From the NCBI RefSeq assembly GCF_031458325.1, contig NZ_JAVDYG010000001.1:744001-808000 (forward strand): DNA of 64,000 nt, in the 5' to 3' direction. Position 1 is the stretch's first letter. Each line of letters starts with the position of its first letter. Shown piece by piece: positions 25,699-34,902 of this stretch. This DNA comes from Nocardioides marmoribigeumensis. Its GTDB lineage: Bacteria > Actinomycetota > Actinomycetes > Propionibacteriales > Nocardioidaceae. A program made the position numbers and the translations under genes. The notes under the pieces were generated by a model, which saw only the letters and a program-made list of their open reading frames with translations, had not been told where the DNA came from and ran no database searches.

Positions 25699-26157
25699 TC
25701 AGCCCAGCCGCATCTCGATCGGCGTGCCGAGCTGGACGGTGCGCGACACCGTGCACAACCGGTCGTGGCTCATCGTCACCGCCCGGGGCAGCATGTCGCG
25801 GGCCCGGTCACCGGCCTCCCCCTCGGGGAACCGCACGGTGAAGGTCACCTCGAGGCCCTCCATGTGGTTGCCACGCTCGTCCTTGGCCTTCTCGCCGGAG
25901 GCCGCGACCTCGAACTGCGTCGGCTCGGCCCGGCGGCTGGTCACCGCGTCCACGTCCACCGCGCTGCAGCCCGCGATCGCGGTCAGGAGCAGCTCGACGG
26001 GGGTGAAGTCGGCGGTGCCGCCACCGCCGATGCGGATGGTGCCCCCGCGGACGTTGCGGACGGCGTACTCCCCCGGCGCGACGCGGGTCATCGACACCGA
26101 CCGGTGCCCCAGGCCCGTGCCGCCGGTCGGCTCGTCCCGCGTGCTCTCCTCGCCCAT
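25699..26157 (-). CDS. OsmC family peroxidase-like protein
   Basis: A 152-residue OsmC/Ohr-fold protein with both reactive cysteines in the family positions (LTAIAGCSAVDV and HDRLCTVSR). OsmC proteins reduce organic hydroperoxides with thiols. The start ATG at 26157 is fixed by a strong AGGAGG 6 nt upstream. The N-terminal extension that is open further upstream is not supported by any ribosome site. The 200 nt upstream to 26359 hold no gene that I can recognise. Confidence 0.85.
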   Translation of the reverse strand: MGEESTRDEPTGGTGLGHRSVSMTRVAPGEYAVRNVRGGTIRIGGGGTADFTPVELLLTAIAGCSAVDVDAVTSRRAEPTQFEVAASGEKAKDERGNHMEGLEVTFTVRFPEGEAGDRARDMLPRAVTMSHDRLCTVSRTVQLGTPIEMRLG

Positions 26158-26358
26158 GGCGCTCCTCCTGCGTTGCCGGTCGTCGACCCCCGCCCGTGCG
26201 TCGCCTGCGTGTCGCAGGTCCGACGCGCCCGAGGAGCCGCATCCTGACACGGGGCGACCCGATCAGGTCGCCCGTCCACGCCGAACGGCCGATGCGCCGG
26301 CGGCCCGCCGCGTGTGACCGTGGCGCGCCGAGCTCTCGAGGAAGGCTCCCCCGTCCCC

Positions 26359-26943
26359 ATGCACACCACCGTCACCCGCACCGCACTCGGGCTGCTCGCC
26401 GCGGTCCTGCTGACCGCAGGGCTGAGCGCGCCGGCCTCCGCCGAGCGCTACATCCACCACGACCCGGCCCACGACGTGCGCAAGGTCAGCGTGATGAGCA
26501 TGGGGAACGACGGCTTCGTGCGCGCGCCTCACCGCAAGCAGGGCGACTACGTCAAGGTCAAGATCTGGCACCAGGTCCGGGCCGTCCGCGTGGTCGGCAA
26601 GTTCCGCCGGCTCGACCGGGTGGGCCAGGGCCTGATCCAGATCGTCTCGATCCGGACGCCGGACGGCTCCGAGCGCACCTTCCAGGTCTTCGCCGGCCCG
26701 GGCATGTGGAAGGGCGTCGACTCCGACGAGGCGGGCGAGAACTGCGTGGTCGGCCACCACGTGAACTACCGGCGTGACCGTTTCTCGATGCGCATCTCCC
26801 GCTCCTGCCTCGACCGGCCCCGCTGGGTCAAGGTCGGCGTCGGCTTCATCACGCTCAACCGCCGCGACCTCACCGCGGACGACGCGCAGCTGCGCAAGGT
26901 GCGCAACGACCTCACCTACTCCCCTCGCCTCGGGCACGCCTGA
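26359..26943 (+). CDS. Secreted basic protein of unknown function
   Basis: A 194-residue protein with a signal peptide (RTALGLLAAVLLTAGLSAPASA-E). The mature part is strongly basic (many Arg and Lys) with beta-rich spacing and two Cys (ENCVVGHH and SRSCLDRP). No catalytic motif or family is recognised. The ATG at 26359 places the signal peptide at the N terminus; GAGGAAGG lies about 14 nt upstream, which is long for a Shine-Dalgarno. A stem-loop follows at 26981-27018, so it is probably monocistronic. Confidence 0.6.
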   Translation: MHTTVTRTALGLLAAVLLTAGLSAPASAERYIHHDPAHDVRKVSVMSMGNDGFVRAPHRKQGDYVKVKIWHQVRAVRVVGKFRRLDRVGQGLIQIVSIRTPDGSERTFQVFAGPGMWKGVDSDEAGENCVVGHHVNYRRDRFSMRISRSCLDRPRWVKVGVGFITLNRRDLTADDAQLRKVRNDLTYSPRLGHA

Positions 26944-26980
26944 GCCCCGCGGGCACCCCGCGACCCACCACCTCCGACAG

Positions 26981-27018
26981 ACGGCTCTCGGTCCCGCTCC
27001 CAGTGGACCGGGAGCCGT
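26981..27018 (+). terminator. Hairpin terminator after the secreted basic protein gene
   Basis: ACGGCTCTCGGTCC pairs with GGACCGGGAGCCGT (14 bp, one T-G wobble) around a 10-nt loop. Confidence 0.6.
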
Positions 27019-27101
27019 CGCACGTCCCGGAGGTCCACGCAGTCGTGCCCGCCTGTGGAGGGAGGCCCCGGCCCGTCGGTGCCGCGAGGCAGACTCACGC
27101 C

Positions 27102-27572
27102 GTGACCGACCCTCCCGAGCCCGCCCGTCGCGCGGGCCTGCTCGGTGCCCTCCGCGCCGAGGTGGGCCTCCTGCGGCAGGAGCACCAGCGCCGCCTCTTC
27201 GCGCCCCGGCTGGCCCTCGGCGAGCTCGGCAGCCGCGGTCCGGGCACGGTGCTGAGCGGGCCGATCGCGCCGTGGCAGGGCGACCCGTGGCCGCCACCGG
27301 CGTGGCTCGACGCCGGTCTGCGGTTCGACGTGGTCGACCGTCTCCTCGGCCACCCGCGCGTCCCCCGCGACGGCACCGCCCACGTGTGGCTCCTGCGGCC
27401 CGGGCACCCCGTCCTGCACGACGAGGACCGCGCCTGGCTCGCCGCGACCCGCCACGCCTGCTCGGCCCACGACCTGGCGACGGCCGGCTTCTGGGTGGTG
27501 ACGCGCTACGGCTGGCTCGACCCGGTGTCCGGCGACTCCCGGACGTGGAAGCGGCTCAGGATCGCCCGCTGA
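27102..27572 (+). CDS. Hypothetical protein
   Basis: A 156-residue protein with no signal peptide or TM helix. It has an Arg/Leu-rich N-terminal helix, then Trp-rich segments (IAPWQGDPWPPPAWLDAGL, HVWLLRPGHPVLHDEDRAWL). No family is recognised. The GTG at 27102 is chosen because CAGACT lies 6 nt upstream; the reading frame is open further 5' but has no start signal there. It is convergent with the glutamate-cysteine ligase gene, 16 nt apart. Confidence 0.5.
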   Translation: MTDPPEPARRAGLLGALRAEVGLLRQEHQRRLFAPRLALGELGSRGPGTVLSGPIAPWQGDPWPPPAWLDAGLRFDVVDRLLGHPRVPRDGTAHVWLLRPGHPVLHDEDRAWLAATRHACSAHDLATAGFWVVTRYGWLDPVSGDSRTWKRLRIAR

Positions 27573-27588
27573 GCCGCCGACGCGGCCC

Positions 27589-29055
27589 TCACTGCCAGGT
27601 GTGGACCGGCTCGTTGCTGTGCATGCGCGGTCGGTAGTCGGCGAGCACCCGGCGCAGCACCCCGGCCCGGTCGCCCTCCCCGGAGCGCCGGTGGACCTGG
27701 TCGACGAACCACGAGGCGGCGTTCTGCCCGGTCAGGCAACGCTGCTCGATGATGTCGAGCAGCCGCCCGGCCTCCTCGCCGTCGACGCCCCAGGCCTCGA
27801 GGCCCTGGGCGGCCAGCGGCAGCAGCCGGCGTACGACGAGCTCGGTGGCGCGCACCTGGCCGGCCCCGGGCCAGTACACCTGGGCCTCGACGCCGGCGAT
27901 CGCGGCGGAGTGGAAGTTCTCCTCGGCCGCCGTGAACGACATCTGCGACCACACCGGGCGGTCCTGCTCGGCCAGCGCGCGCACGAGCCCGAAGTAGAAG
28001 GCGGCGTTGGCGATCGTGTCCATCACGGTCGGGCCGGCGGGCAGCACGCGGTTCTCCACGCGCAGGTGCGGGACCCCGTCGACCGCGGCGTAGATCGGGC
28101 GGTTCCAGCGGTAGACGGTGCCGTTGTGCAGGCGGAGCTCGTCCAGTGACGGGGTGCCGCCGGCGGCGAGCACCTCGGCCGGGTCCTCGTCGGAGAGCAC
28201 GGGCAGCAGCGCCGGGAAGTAGCGGGCGTTCTCCTCGAACAGGTCGAAGATCGAGGTGATCCAGCGCTCGCCGAACCACACGCGAGGGCGCACCCCCTGG
28301 GCCTTGAGCTCCTCCCCCCGGGTGTCGGTGGCCTGCTCGAACAGCGCGATGCGCGTCTCGCGCCACAGCTCCTTGCTCATCAGGTAGGGCGAGTTGGCGC
28401 CGAGCGCGAGCTGAACCCCGCTGATCGCCTGGCTGGCGTTCCAGAAGCTGGGGAACTGCTCGGGACTGACCTGCACGTGCAGCTGGGTGCTGGTGCACGC
28501 CGCCTCGGGCGCGATGGAGTCCGCGGTCACCGAGAGGCGCTCCGGGCCCTGGATGTCGAGCGAGATGTCCTCCCCGCGTGCGGCGAGGATCTCGTCGCTG
28601 AGCAGGTGGTAGCGCGGGTTGCCCGACAGCGAGTCGGCGCTGAGGGTCTCCTCGGTCAGCGTCGGGAGGATCCCGATCATCACCAGGTGGGCCCCGACGC
28701 TGTTGGCCGCCTTCTCGGCGGCGTCGAGGCTGTTGCGGATGCCGTCGGCGAAGGCCATCACGCCCTGCTCGGGCAGGCGCTTGGGCGCCACGTTGATCTC
28801 GAGGTTGTACTTGCCGAGCTCGGTCTGGAAGTCGGGGTCGCCGAGCTGCTCGAGGACCTCCATGTTGCGCATCGCGGGCCGCTCGTCCTCGTCGACGAGG
28901 TTGAGCTCGATCTCGAGCCCGGTGGCCGGCCGGTCGAAGTCGAACTTCGACTCCACGAGCATCCGCTCGAACACGTCGAGGCACGCGCGCACCTTCTTGC
29001 GGTAGCGCGTGCGGTCCTCACGCGTGAAGGTCTGGTGCTCGACGTCCTCGCCCAT
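27589..29055 (-). CDS. Glutamate-cysteine ligase, GCS2 family
   Basis: A 488-residue carboxylate-amine ligase of the GCS2 type, with GLEIELNLVDEDERPAMRN near residue 45 and GKYNLEINVAPKRL. ATP/substrate-binding regions are seen at RVENRVLPAGPTVMD and FTAAEENFHSAAIAGV. It is predicted to join glutamate to cysteine or a similar amine. In actinobacteria related enzymes make gamma-glutamylcysteine, for example for ergothioneine, but no ergothioneine genes are adjacent. The ATG at 29055 is preceded by TAAGGT with a 7-nt spacer. It is divergent from the SDR gene. Confidence 0.82.
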   Translation of the reverse strand: MGEDVEHQTFTREDRTRYRKKVRACLDVFERMLVESKFDFDRPATGLEIELNLVDEDERPAMRNMEVLEQLGDPDFQTELGKYNLEINVAPKRLPEQGVMAFADGIRNSLDAAEKAANSVGAHLVMIGILPTLTEETLSADSLSGNPRYHLLSDEILAARGEDISLDIQGPERLSVTADSIAPEAACTSTQLHVQVSPEQFPSFWNASQAISGVQLALGANSPYLMSKELWRETRIALFEQATDTRGEELKAQGVRPRVWFGERWITSIFDLFEENARYFPALLPVLSDEDPAEVLAAGGTPSLDELRLHNGTVYRWNRPIYAAVDGVPHLRVENRVLPAGPTVMDTIANAAFYFGLVRALAEQDRPVWSQMSFTAAEENFHSAAIAGVEAQVYWPGAGQVRATELVVRRLLPLAAQGLEAWGVDGEEAGRLLDIIEQRCLTGQNAASWFVDQVHRRSGEGDRAGVLRRVLADYRPRMHSNEPVHTWQ

Positions 29056-29062
29056 GACATCC

Positions 29063-29094
29063 ACCTTAGGAGAAGCGACCGCCCCTGCCAGACT
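29063..29094. promoter_or_regulatory. Back-to-back leaderless promoters (glutamate-cysteine ligase / SDR)
   Basis: TAAGGT on the minus strand (29068-29063) ends 7 nt before the ATG at 29055. CAGACT on the plus strand (29089-29094) ends 6 nt before the ATG at 29101. The divergent gap is only 45 nt. Confidence 0.55.
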
Positions 29095-29100
29095 GTCCGC

Positions 29101-30054
29101 ATGAGCATCGTCTCCCGGCTGAACCCACTCAACCCCCGACGTGCCGCCGCCAGCCTGGACCGCCTCTCCGGCCAGGTCGTCCTCGTCACCGGCGCCGGAC
29201 GGGGCATCGGCGCCGAGACCGCCAAGGCGCTGGCCCGGCTCGGCGCCGAGGTCGTGCTGACCGACGTCGACGAGCCGGCCCTGCGCGAGACCGTCGCCGC
29301 CATCGGGGAGGCCTCCGCCCTCGGCGTGGTCGCCGACGTCTGCGACCTGTCGTCGATGGAGGACGCGGTCGCCCAGGGAGTCGCCCGGTTCGGCGGCATC
29401 GACGTCGCGGTCGCCAACGCCGGCATCGCCTCCTACGGCTCGGTGCTCGCGGTCGACCCGGCGACGTTCCGCCGCGTCATGGACGTCAACGTCAACGGGG
29501 TCTTCCACACGGTGCGGGCGGCCCTGCCGTCGATCATCGAGCGCAAGGGCTACGTGCTCGTGGTCTCGTCGCTGGCGGCGTTCGCGGCCGCGCCCGGCAT
29601 GTCGCCGTACAACGCGAGCAAGGCGGGGGTCGAGCACTTCGCCAACTGCCTGCGGCTCGAGGTGGCCCACCACGGTGTCGCGGTCGGCTCGGCCCACATG
29701 TCGTGGATCGACACCCCGCTGGTGCAGGACGCCAAGAAGGACCTCTCGGCGTTCGCCGACATGATCGCCACGCTCCCGCCGCCGCTCAACCGCACCACCG
29801 ACGTGCAGACCTGCGTCGACGCCTTCGTCGCCGGCATCGCGCAGCGCTCGCGCCACGTCTACGTGCCGGGCTGGGTCGGCGCGATCGCCAAGTCCCGCAC
29901 GCTGCTCAACTCCGCGTTCGGCGACCGCCCGACGCTCCAGCAGGCGGCGACCTCGGTCAAGCGCATGGACGAGGAGGTGCGCCACCTGGGCCGGTCGACC
30001 AGCGAGCGCAACCTGGACTCCCTCCACGAGGCCGAGCAGGCGGGGAGGGTCTGA
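29101..30054 (+). CDS. Short-chain dehydrogenase/reductase
   Basis: A 317-residue classical SDR. The NAD(P)-binding motif TGAGRGIG is at residue about 31, NAG follows, the catalytic Ser is in VVSSLAAF and the YxxxK is in YNASKAG. The C-terminal extension after residue 230 (HVYVPGWVGAIAKSRTLLNS) is typical of SDRs encoded with flavin monooxygenases in mycobacteria and relatives (SadH/Rv3085-like). An alcohol or ketone oxidoreductase role is inferred. The start ATG has CAGACT 6 nt upstream. The stop is 1 nt before the monooxygenase start, so the two form an operon. Confidence 0.85.
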   Translation: MSIVSRLNPLNPRRAAASLDRLSGQVVLVTGAGRGIGAETAKALARLGAEVVLTDVDEPALRETVAAIGEASALGVVADVCDLSSMEDAVAQGVARFGGIDVAVANAGIASYGSVLAVDPATFRRVMDVNVNGVFHTVRAALPSIIERKGYVLVVSSLAAFAAAPGMSPYNASKAGVEHFANCLRLEVAHHGVAVGSAHMSWIDTPLVQDAKKDLSAFADMIATLPPPLNRTTDVQTCVDAFVAGIAQRSRHVYVPGWVGAIAKSRTLLNSAFGDRPTLQQAATSVKRMDEEVRHLGRSTSERNLDSLHEAEQAGRV

Positions 30055-30055
30055 G

Positions 30056-31564
30056 GTGGCACGACGCACCGCCGAGCGCCTCGACCTGGTCGTCGTCGGC
30101 GCCGGCCTCTCCGGCATCGGGGCGGCCCACCACTTCTCGACCGCGTTCCCCGACCGGTCCTACGCGGTCCTCGAGGGGCGCGGGGCCATGGGCGGCACGT
30201 GGGACCTGTTCCGCTACCCCGGCGTGCGGTCGGACTCCGACATGGTGACGCTGGGCTACTCGTTCCGGCCGTGGACCGACCCGACGACGATGGCCGGGGG
30301 CGACGCGATCCGTGACTACATCCGCGACACCGCGCGGGAAGGCGGCATCGACGGTCACGTCCGCTACCACCACCGCGTCCTCGCGGCCGACTGGTCCTCC
30401 GAGGACGGGGAGTGGCGCCTGACCGTCGAGCGCGGCGCTCCCGACGAGGAGCCGGTGACCGAGGAGATCCGGGCCAGCTTCCTGATGGGGTGCACCGGCT
30501 ACTACCGCTACGACCAGGGCTACACCCCCGAGCTCCCCGGCCAGGACGACTTCCGCGGGCAGCTGGTCCACCCGCAGCACTGGCCCGAGGACCTCGACTA
30601 CACCGGCAAGCGCGTCGTGGTCATCGGGTCGGGGGCCACCGCGATCACGCTGGTGCCCGCGCTGACCGACCGCGCGGAGCACGTCACGATGCTGCAGCGC
30701 ACGCCGACGTACATCACCTCGCTGCCGGCGGAGGACCCCTTCTTCACCTCGCGCCTGGGCCGCGCCCTGCCCGAGGGACTGCGCTACCGCGTGGCGCGGA
30801 CGAAGAACGTCGTGCTGCAGTCGTTCTTCTACCAGCTGGCGCGCAGGCGGCCCGACACCGTGCGCGCCATGCTCCGCAAGGCCACCATGCGGCAGGTGCC
30901 CGACGTGGACGTCGACACCCACTTCAACCCGCCCTACAACCCCTGGGACCAGCGACTGTGCGTCGTGCCCGGTGGTGACCTCTTCCGCGCGCTGCGCAAG
31001 GAGAAGGCCTCGGTCGTCACCGACCGCATCGCCCGCCTCGACGCCACCGGGATCCTGCTGGAGTCCGGCGAGCACCTCGAGGCCGACATCGTCGTCACCG
31101 CAACCGGGCTCAACCTGCTGGCCTTCGGCGGCATCGACGTGCGCGTCGACGGCAAGCCGGTCGACCTCCCCCAGACGATGGTCTACCGCGGGGCGATGCT
31201 CAGCGGGGTGCCCAACTTCGCCTTCGTGGTGGGCTACACCAACGCCTCGTGGACCCTCAAGGCCGACCTGGTGTGCGGCTACGTCATGCGCCTCCTCGGG
31301 CACATGCAGCGCGCCGGGCAGGCCGTGGTGACCCCGACCAGGGAGCCCGACGTGGAGGAGGCGCCGTTCCTGGACTTCGCCTCGGGCTACGTGCAGCGCT
31401 CGGTCGCGGACTTCCCCCGCCAGGGGTCGAGGGAGCCGTGGAAGCTCCGGCAGAACTACTTCTACGACGCCTGGAAGCTGGGGCGGGCGTCCTTCGAGGA
31501 CAGCGCCCTGAGCTTCTCCAACCCCTCCCACGAGCCCGACCCGGAGTCCAGCCTCACGCGCTGA
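30056..31564 (+). CDS. Flavin-containing (Baeyer-Villiger-type) monooxygenase
   Basis: A 502-residue FAD/NADPH enzyme with two Rossmann motifs (GAGLSGIG near residue 16, VIGSGATA near 197). Between them is the Baeyer-Villiger fingerprint FxGxxxHxxxWP, seen as FRGQLVHPQHWP. It is predicted to insert oxygen beside a carbonyl or oxidise a soft nucleophile. With the SDR upstream it could convert an alcohol through a ketone to an ester, as proposed for mymA-type operons. The substrate is unknown. The 3' end overlaps the convergent DUF4192 gene by 11 nt. Confidence 0.85.
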   Translation: MARRTAERLDLVVVGAGLSGIGAAHHFSTAFPDRSYAVLEGRGAMGGTWDLFRYPGVRSDSDMVTLGYSFRPWTDPTTMAGGDAIRDYIRDTAREGGIDGHVRYHHRVLAADWSSEDGEWRLTVERGAPDEEPVTEEIRASFLMGCTGYYRYDQGYTPELPGQDDFRGQLVHPQHWPEDLDYTGKRVVVIGSGATAITLVPALTDRAEHVTMLQRTPTYITSLPAEDPFFTSRLGRALPEGLRYRVARTKNVVLQSFFYQLARRRPDTVRAMLRKATMRQVPDVDVDTHFNPPYNPWDQRLCVVPGGDLFRALRKEKASVVTDRIARLDATGILLESGEHLEADIVVTATGLNLLAFGGIDVRVDGKPVDLPQTMVYRGAMLSGVPNFAFVVGYTNASWTLKADLVCGYVMRLLGHMQRAGQAVVTPTREPDVEEAPFLDFASGYVQRSVADFPRQGSREPWKLRQNYFYDAWKLGRASFEDSALSFSNPSHEPDPESSLTR

Positions 31565-32612
31565 GCAGCGGCAGGGACGCCGGGTCGACCGGTTGCCAGG
31601 TCGTCGGCGGCAGTGCGTTCTCGAGCACGCCTGCCACGACCGTGGCGAGGCCGATCTCGGGGTCGGCGGCCCGGGCGCGGTCCACGGCGCACCAGGCCAG
31701 GGCGCCGTCGCCGTCGAGCCAGGCGGCGAACGCGAGCATCGCGCTGACCGGCCCACGGTGGCCGTCGGGCGCCAGCCGGGCCAGCGCGCGCCACAGCGGC
31801 ACCTGCGCGCGTGCGGTGGGCAGGGTCACCTCGGCGAGGACCACGTCGCGAGCCGCCGGCACGGCCAGCACCCGCAGCAGCCGTGCGGTGTCCTCGGCCG
31901 TGGGCCAGCGGGGCACCTCGACGGGGTGGCCGACCCGGTGGCGGACCCAGGCCGCGGCCCACTGCGCCTCCGCGCGCAGCGCGCCCCGGCCGGTCAGGGC
32001 CGCCAGCCCGTCGAGGGCGTCGGCGACCGCCTCGACCAGCTCGGGCGAGGCGGGGTCGAGGCTCGCCGCCAGCTCCTCGCGGTCGGCGTAGGTCACCCTC
32101 CCCTCCGCCACGGACTCGGCGGTGAGCGCGTGGACGTCGAGGTCGTAGGGCTCGCCTGCGGTGGCGTCGGACCAGCCCGCGTCACCCGGCAGCAGCGGGA
32201 ACCAGTGGGTGCCGTCGGCCCGGAAGACGTGGGCCACCGGCACGTGCCGGTCGGCGAGCTCCTCGAGCAGCGACTCGGCGGAGAGCGCCGCCCAGAGGGG
32301 GTCGTCGGTGTAGGCCACGACGACCGCGAGCACCGAGCCGTTGACGCTCACCGCGTCGGCGAGCGTGCGGGCGCACTCGCGCGCCTCGTCGGCGTCGCCG
32401 CTGAGGTCGGCGCGACCGGTCATGGGCCTGCCGTGCGCGCCCACCCCGATCACGACCAGGGAGTCGTGCGGGTGGAAGCCCAGGCTGTAGGGCACGAAGG
32501 CGAGCACGTCGGCCTCGGTGCGCAGCCGGAGGGCACGCGGGGGCCGGGTGGCAGGGACGTCACGGGCGTCACGGGGGTCGGGGTCCTGCGGGTCCAGGGG
32601 AAAGGTCGTCAT
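31554..32612 (-). CDS. DUF4192 domain protein
   Basis: A 352-residue actinobacterial DUF4192 protein. The N-terminal block reads LRLRTEADVLAFVPYSLGFHPHDSLVVIGV, followed by an Ala/Leu-rich helical region ending DRARAADPEIGLATVVAGVL. Function is unknown; no membrane segment or catalytic motif is seen. The start ATG at 32612 lies just before the conserved domain. It is divergent from dinB with 145 nt between the starts. Confidence 0.75.
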   Translation of the reverse strand: MTTFPLDPQDPDPRDARDVPATRPPRALRLRTEADVLAFVPYSLGFHPHDSLVVIGVGAHGRPMTGRADLSGDADEARECARTLADAVSVNGSVLAVVVAYTDDPLWAALSAESLLEELADRHVPVAHVFRADGTHWFPLLPGDAGWSDATAGEPYDLDVHALTAESVAEGRVTYADREELAASLDPASPELVEAVADALDGLAALTGRGALRAEAQWAAAWVRHRVGHPVEVPRWPTAEDTARLLRVLAVPAARDVVLAEVTLPTARAQVPLWRALARLAPDGHRGPVSAMLAFAAWLDGDGALAWCAVDRARAADPEIGLATVVAGVLENALPPTTWQPVDPASLPLLSA

Positions 32613-32757
32613 GGCCCCATCCCAGGCCCTCTCGTCGTCGTACGGCGGCCCGTCGCCGCGCGCTGGGGAGCTCTCGCTCCTCTGCCGGCCTGGGGACACG
32701 ACCCGGCCCGGCCCCCGGGTGGTCGGCGAGGTCGGTGGCGGCGGCGATGATGGACCG

Positions 32758-34083
32758 GTGCGTGCCGAGCCGACGATCCTCCACGTCGACCTCGACGCGT
32801 TCTTCGCCGCGATCGAGCAGCGCGACAAGCCGTCGCTGCGGGGCAAGCCGGTCGTGGTCGGGGGGACGGGCGGGCGCGGCGTGGTCGCCACGGCGTCCTA
32901 CGAGGCCCGGGTCTTCGGGGTGCACTCGGCGATGTCGACCCGGGAGGCGCGGTCGCGGTGCCCGCACGCGGCGTACCTCTCCGGACGCCACCACGTCTAC
33001 CGCGAGGTCAGCCGGCTGATCATGGCCGAGCTCCGCGGGCTGTCGCCGCTGGTCGAGCCGCTGAGCGTCGACGAGGCCTTCGTCGACCTCGCGGCCGGCG
33101 ACCTGCCGGGCACCGATCCCGACTCGCTCGCGCAGGTCGGCCAGGCCCTCAAGGACCGCATCCACGAGGTGACCGGCGGCCTCACCGCGTCGGTGGGCAT
33201 CGCCTCGTCCAAGCTGGTCGCCAAGATCGCCAGCGACCTCGACAAGCCCGACGGCCTGGTCGTGGTGCCCGCCGGCACCGAGGCCGAGCTGATCGGGCCG
33301 ATGCCGGTGCGGGTCATCCCCGGCGTGGGCCCGGCCACCGGCGAGCGCCTGCGCCGCGTGGGCGTCACGACGGTGGAGGACCTGCGCCGGATCTCCCAGG
33401 ACGAGCTGGTCCGCCTGGTCGGGCAGGCCCACGGCAACGGGCTGTTCGCGCTCTGCCGGGCCGAGGACGACCGTCCGGTCGTCGCCGAGCGGGAGGCCAA
33501 GTCGGTCAGCAACGAGGACACCTACGACACCGACCTGGTCGACAAGCGGCTGCTCGAGGGACTGCTCACCAAGCAGGCCCGCGGCGTCGCCGAGCGGCTG
33601 CGCAAGGCGCGGCTGTCGGGGCGCACGGTGAGCATCAAGGTGCGGCTGCACGACTTCACCACCCACTCGCGCTCCACCACGCTGCCCTCCCCCACCGACG
33701 ACCCGGCGACGATCGGCCGGCTCGCCCGTGCGCTGCTCGCCGAGGTCGACACCTCCGAGGGGGTCCGCCTGCTCGGGGTGGGGGTCTCGGGACTCGCCGA
33801 CTGGATCCAGGAGGACCTGTTCGCGCTGGAGGAGGAGTCGGCCGAGCCCGAGTCCGAGGAGGTCGACGCCGCAGTCGTCCGGCGTCGTGCCGGGTGGTCT
33901 CCGGGCATGGACGTCGAGCACACCGAGCACGGGCCCGGTTGGGTCTGGGGGTCCGGGGTCGGCCGGGTCACGGTCCGCTTCGAGACCGCCGCGACCGGTC
34001 CGGGGCCGGTGCGCACCTTCGCCGACGACGACCCGGCGCTGAGTCCTCTGCGCCGGCCCTCAGCGGAGGACGAGGCGGACTGA
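32758..34083 (+). CDS. dinB: DNA polymerase IV (Y family)
   Basis: A 441-residue translesion polymerase. The palm carboxylates are present (HVDLDAFFAAIEQ at the N terminus, LSVDEAFVDL in the middle). Helix-hairpin-helix thumb segments follow (VIPGVGPATGERLRRVGV) and a little-finger domain. A C-terminal extension after about residue 370 (GWSPGMDVEHTEHGPGWVWGSG) is common in actinobacterial DinB. It is error-prone and bypasses lesions. The GTG at 32758 has GATGAT exactly 6 nt upstream. No LexA box is evident in the upstream 140 nt. The 3' end overlaps pxpC by 24 nt. Confidence 0.92.
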   Translation: MRAEPTILHVDLDAFFAAIEQRDKPSLRGKPVVVGGTGGRGVVATASYEARVFGVHSAMSTREARSRCPHAAYLSGRHHVYREVSRLIMAELRGLSPLVEPLSVDEAFVDLAAGDLPGTDPDSLAQVGQALKDRIHEVTGGLTASVGIASSKLVAKIASDLDKPDGLVVVPAGTEAELIGPMPVRVIPGVGPATGERLRRVGVTTVEDLRRISQDELVRLVGQAHGNGLFALCRAEDDRPVVAEREAKSVSNEDTYDTDLVDKRLLEGLLTKQARGVAERLRKARLSGRTVSIKVRLHDFTTHSRSTTLPSPTDDPATIGRLARALLAEVDTSEGVRLLGVGVSGLADWIQEDLFALEEESAEPESEEVDAAVVRRRAGWSPGMDVEHTEHGPGWVWGSGVGRVTVRFETAATGPGPVRTFADDDPALSPLRRPSAEDEAD

Positions 34084-34902
34084 GTCCCCCGGCCTGAGCT
34101 GGGCGCAGCGCGCCAGGTCCTCCGGCTCGACCACGCACGGCACCGGGTAGCCACCGGTCACCGGGTGGTCGCGCAGGAACACCACCGGCTGCCCGTCCGG
34201 CGGCACCTGCACCGACCCCAGCACCATCCCCTCGCTGGGCAGCTCGTCGGTGCGCACCCGCTCGACCGCCGTCCCGCGGAGCCGCAGCCCGACCCGGTCC
34301 GAGTCGGGAGCGACCTCGTAGGTCGCGTCGACCAGCCCACGCAGGTCGCACCAGTCGAGCCGTGGTCCCGGCCGGCAACGCAGCACGGTCACCTCGTCGG
34401 GCACGTCCGGCCACACCTCGACCCCGCCCACCACGCCGTACGACGGCCCGAGGGCGAGCAGGTCGCCCTCGGCCAGCGGGGCGGGCCCGATCCCGGAGAG
34501 CGTGTCGGTCGACCGGGATCCGAGCACCTCGGGGACCCGGAGCCCGCCGCCGACCGCGACGTAGGCGCGCAGCCCGCTGGCCGGCGTACCGAGTCGCAGG
34601 CGCGAGCCGGCGGGCACCGACACGGCGCACCCGAACCCGGCGCCGGACCCGTCCACGGTGACCGGGCAGGCGGCGCCGGTCACCGCGACGGTCAGGGCGG
34701 AGCCGCAGGTCAGGACGAGCCCGCCGAAGAGGTTCTCCAGGACCGCCTCGGCCTCGTCGTTGCCGACCAGTCGGTTGGCCAGCCGGGCCGCACGCGGGTC
34801 GAGCCAGCCCGAGCGGGGCACGCCGAGGTGGGCCAGGCCGGGCCGGCCGTCGTCCTGGACCGTGGTGAGCACCCCCGGGTCGAGGACACGGACCTGCCTC
34901 AC
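34060..34902 (-). CDS. pxpC: 5-oxoprolinase subunit C (biotin-dependent carboxyltransferase family)
   Basis: A 280-residue PxpC/KipA protein with the family N terminus RVLDPGVLTTVQDDGRPG and later GVPRSGWLD and DRVGLRLRG. With PxpA and PxpB it forms the ATP-dependent 5-oxoprolinase that opens 5-oxo-L-proline to glutamate. Its start overlaps the stop of pxpB (GTGA). Last gene of the pxpABC operon; its end overlaps the convergent dinB gene. Confidence 0.88.
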   Translation of the reverse strand: MRQVRVLDPGVLTTVQDDGRPGLAHLGVPRSGWLDPRAARLANRLVGNDEAEAVLENLFGGLVLTCGSALTVAVTGAACPVTVDGSGAGFGCAVSVPAGSRLRLGTPASGLRAYVAVGGGLRVPEVLGSRSTDTLSGIGPAPLAEGDLLALGPSYGVVGGVEVWPDVPDEVTVLRCRPGPRLDWCDLRGLVDATYEVAPDSDRVGLRLRGTAVERVRTDELPSEGMVLGSVQVPPDGQPVVFLRDHPVTGGYPVPCVVEPEDLARCAQLRPGDSVRLVLR

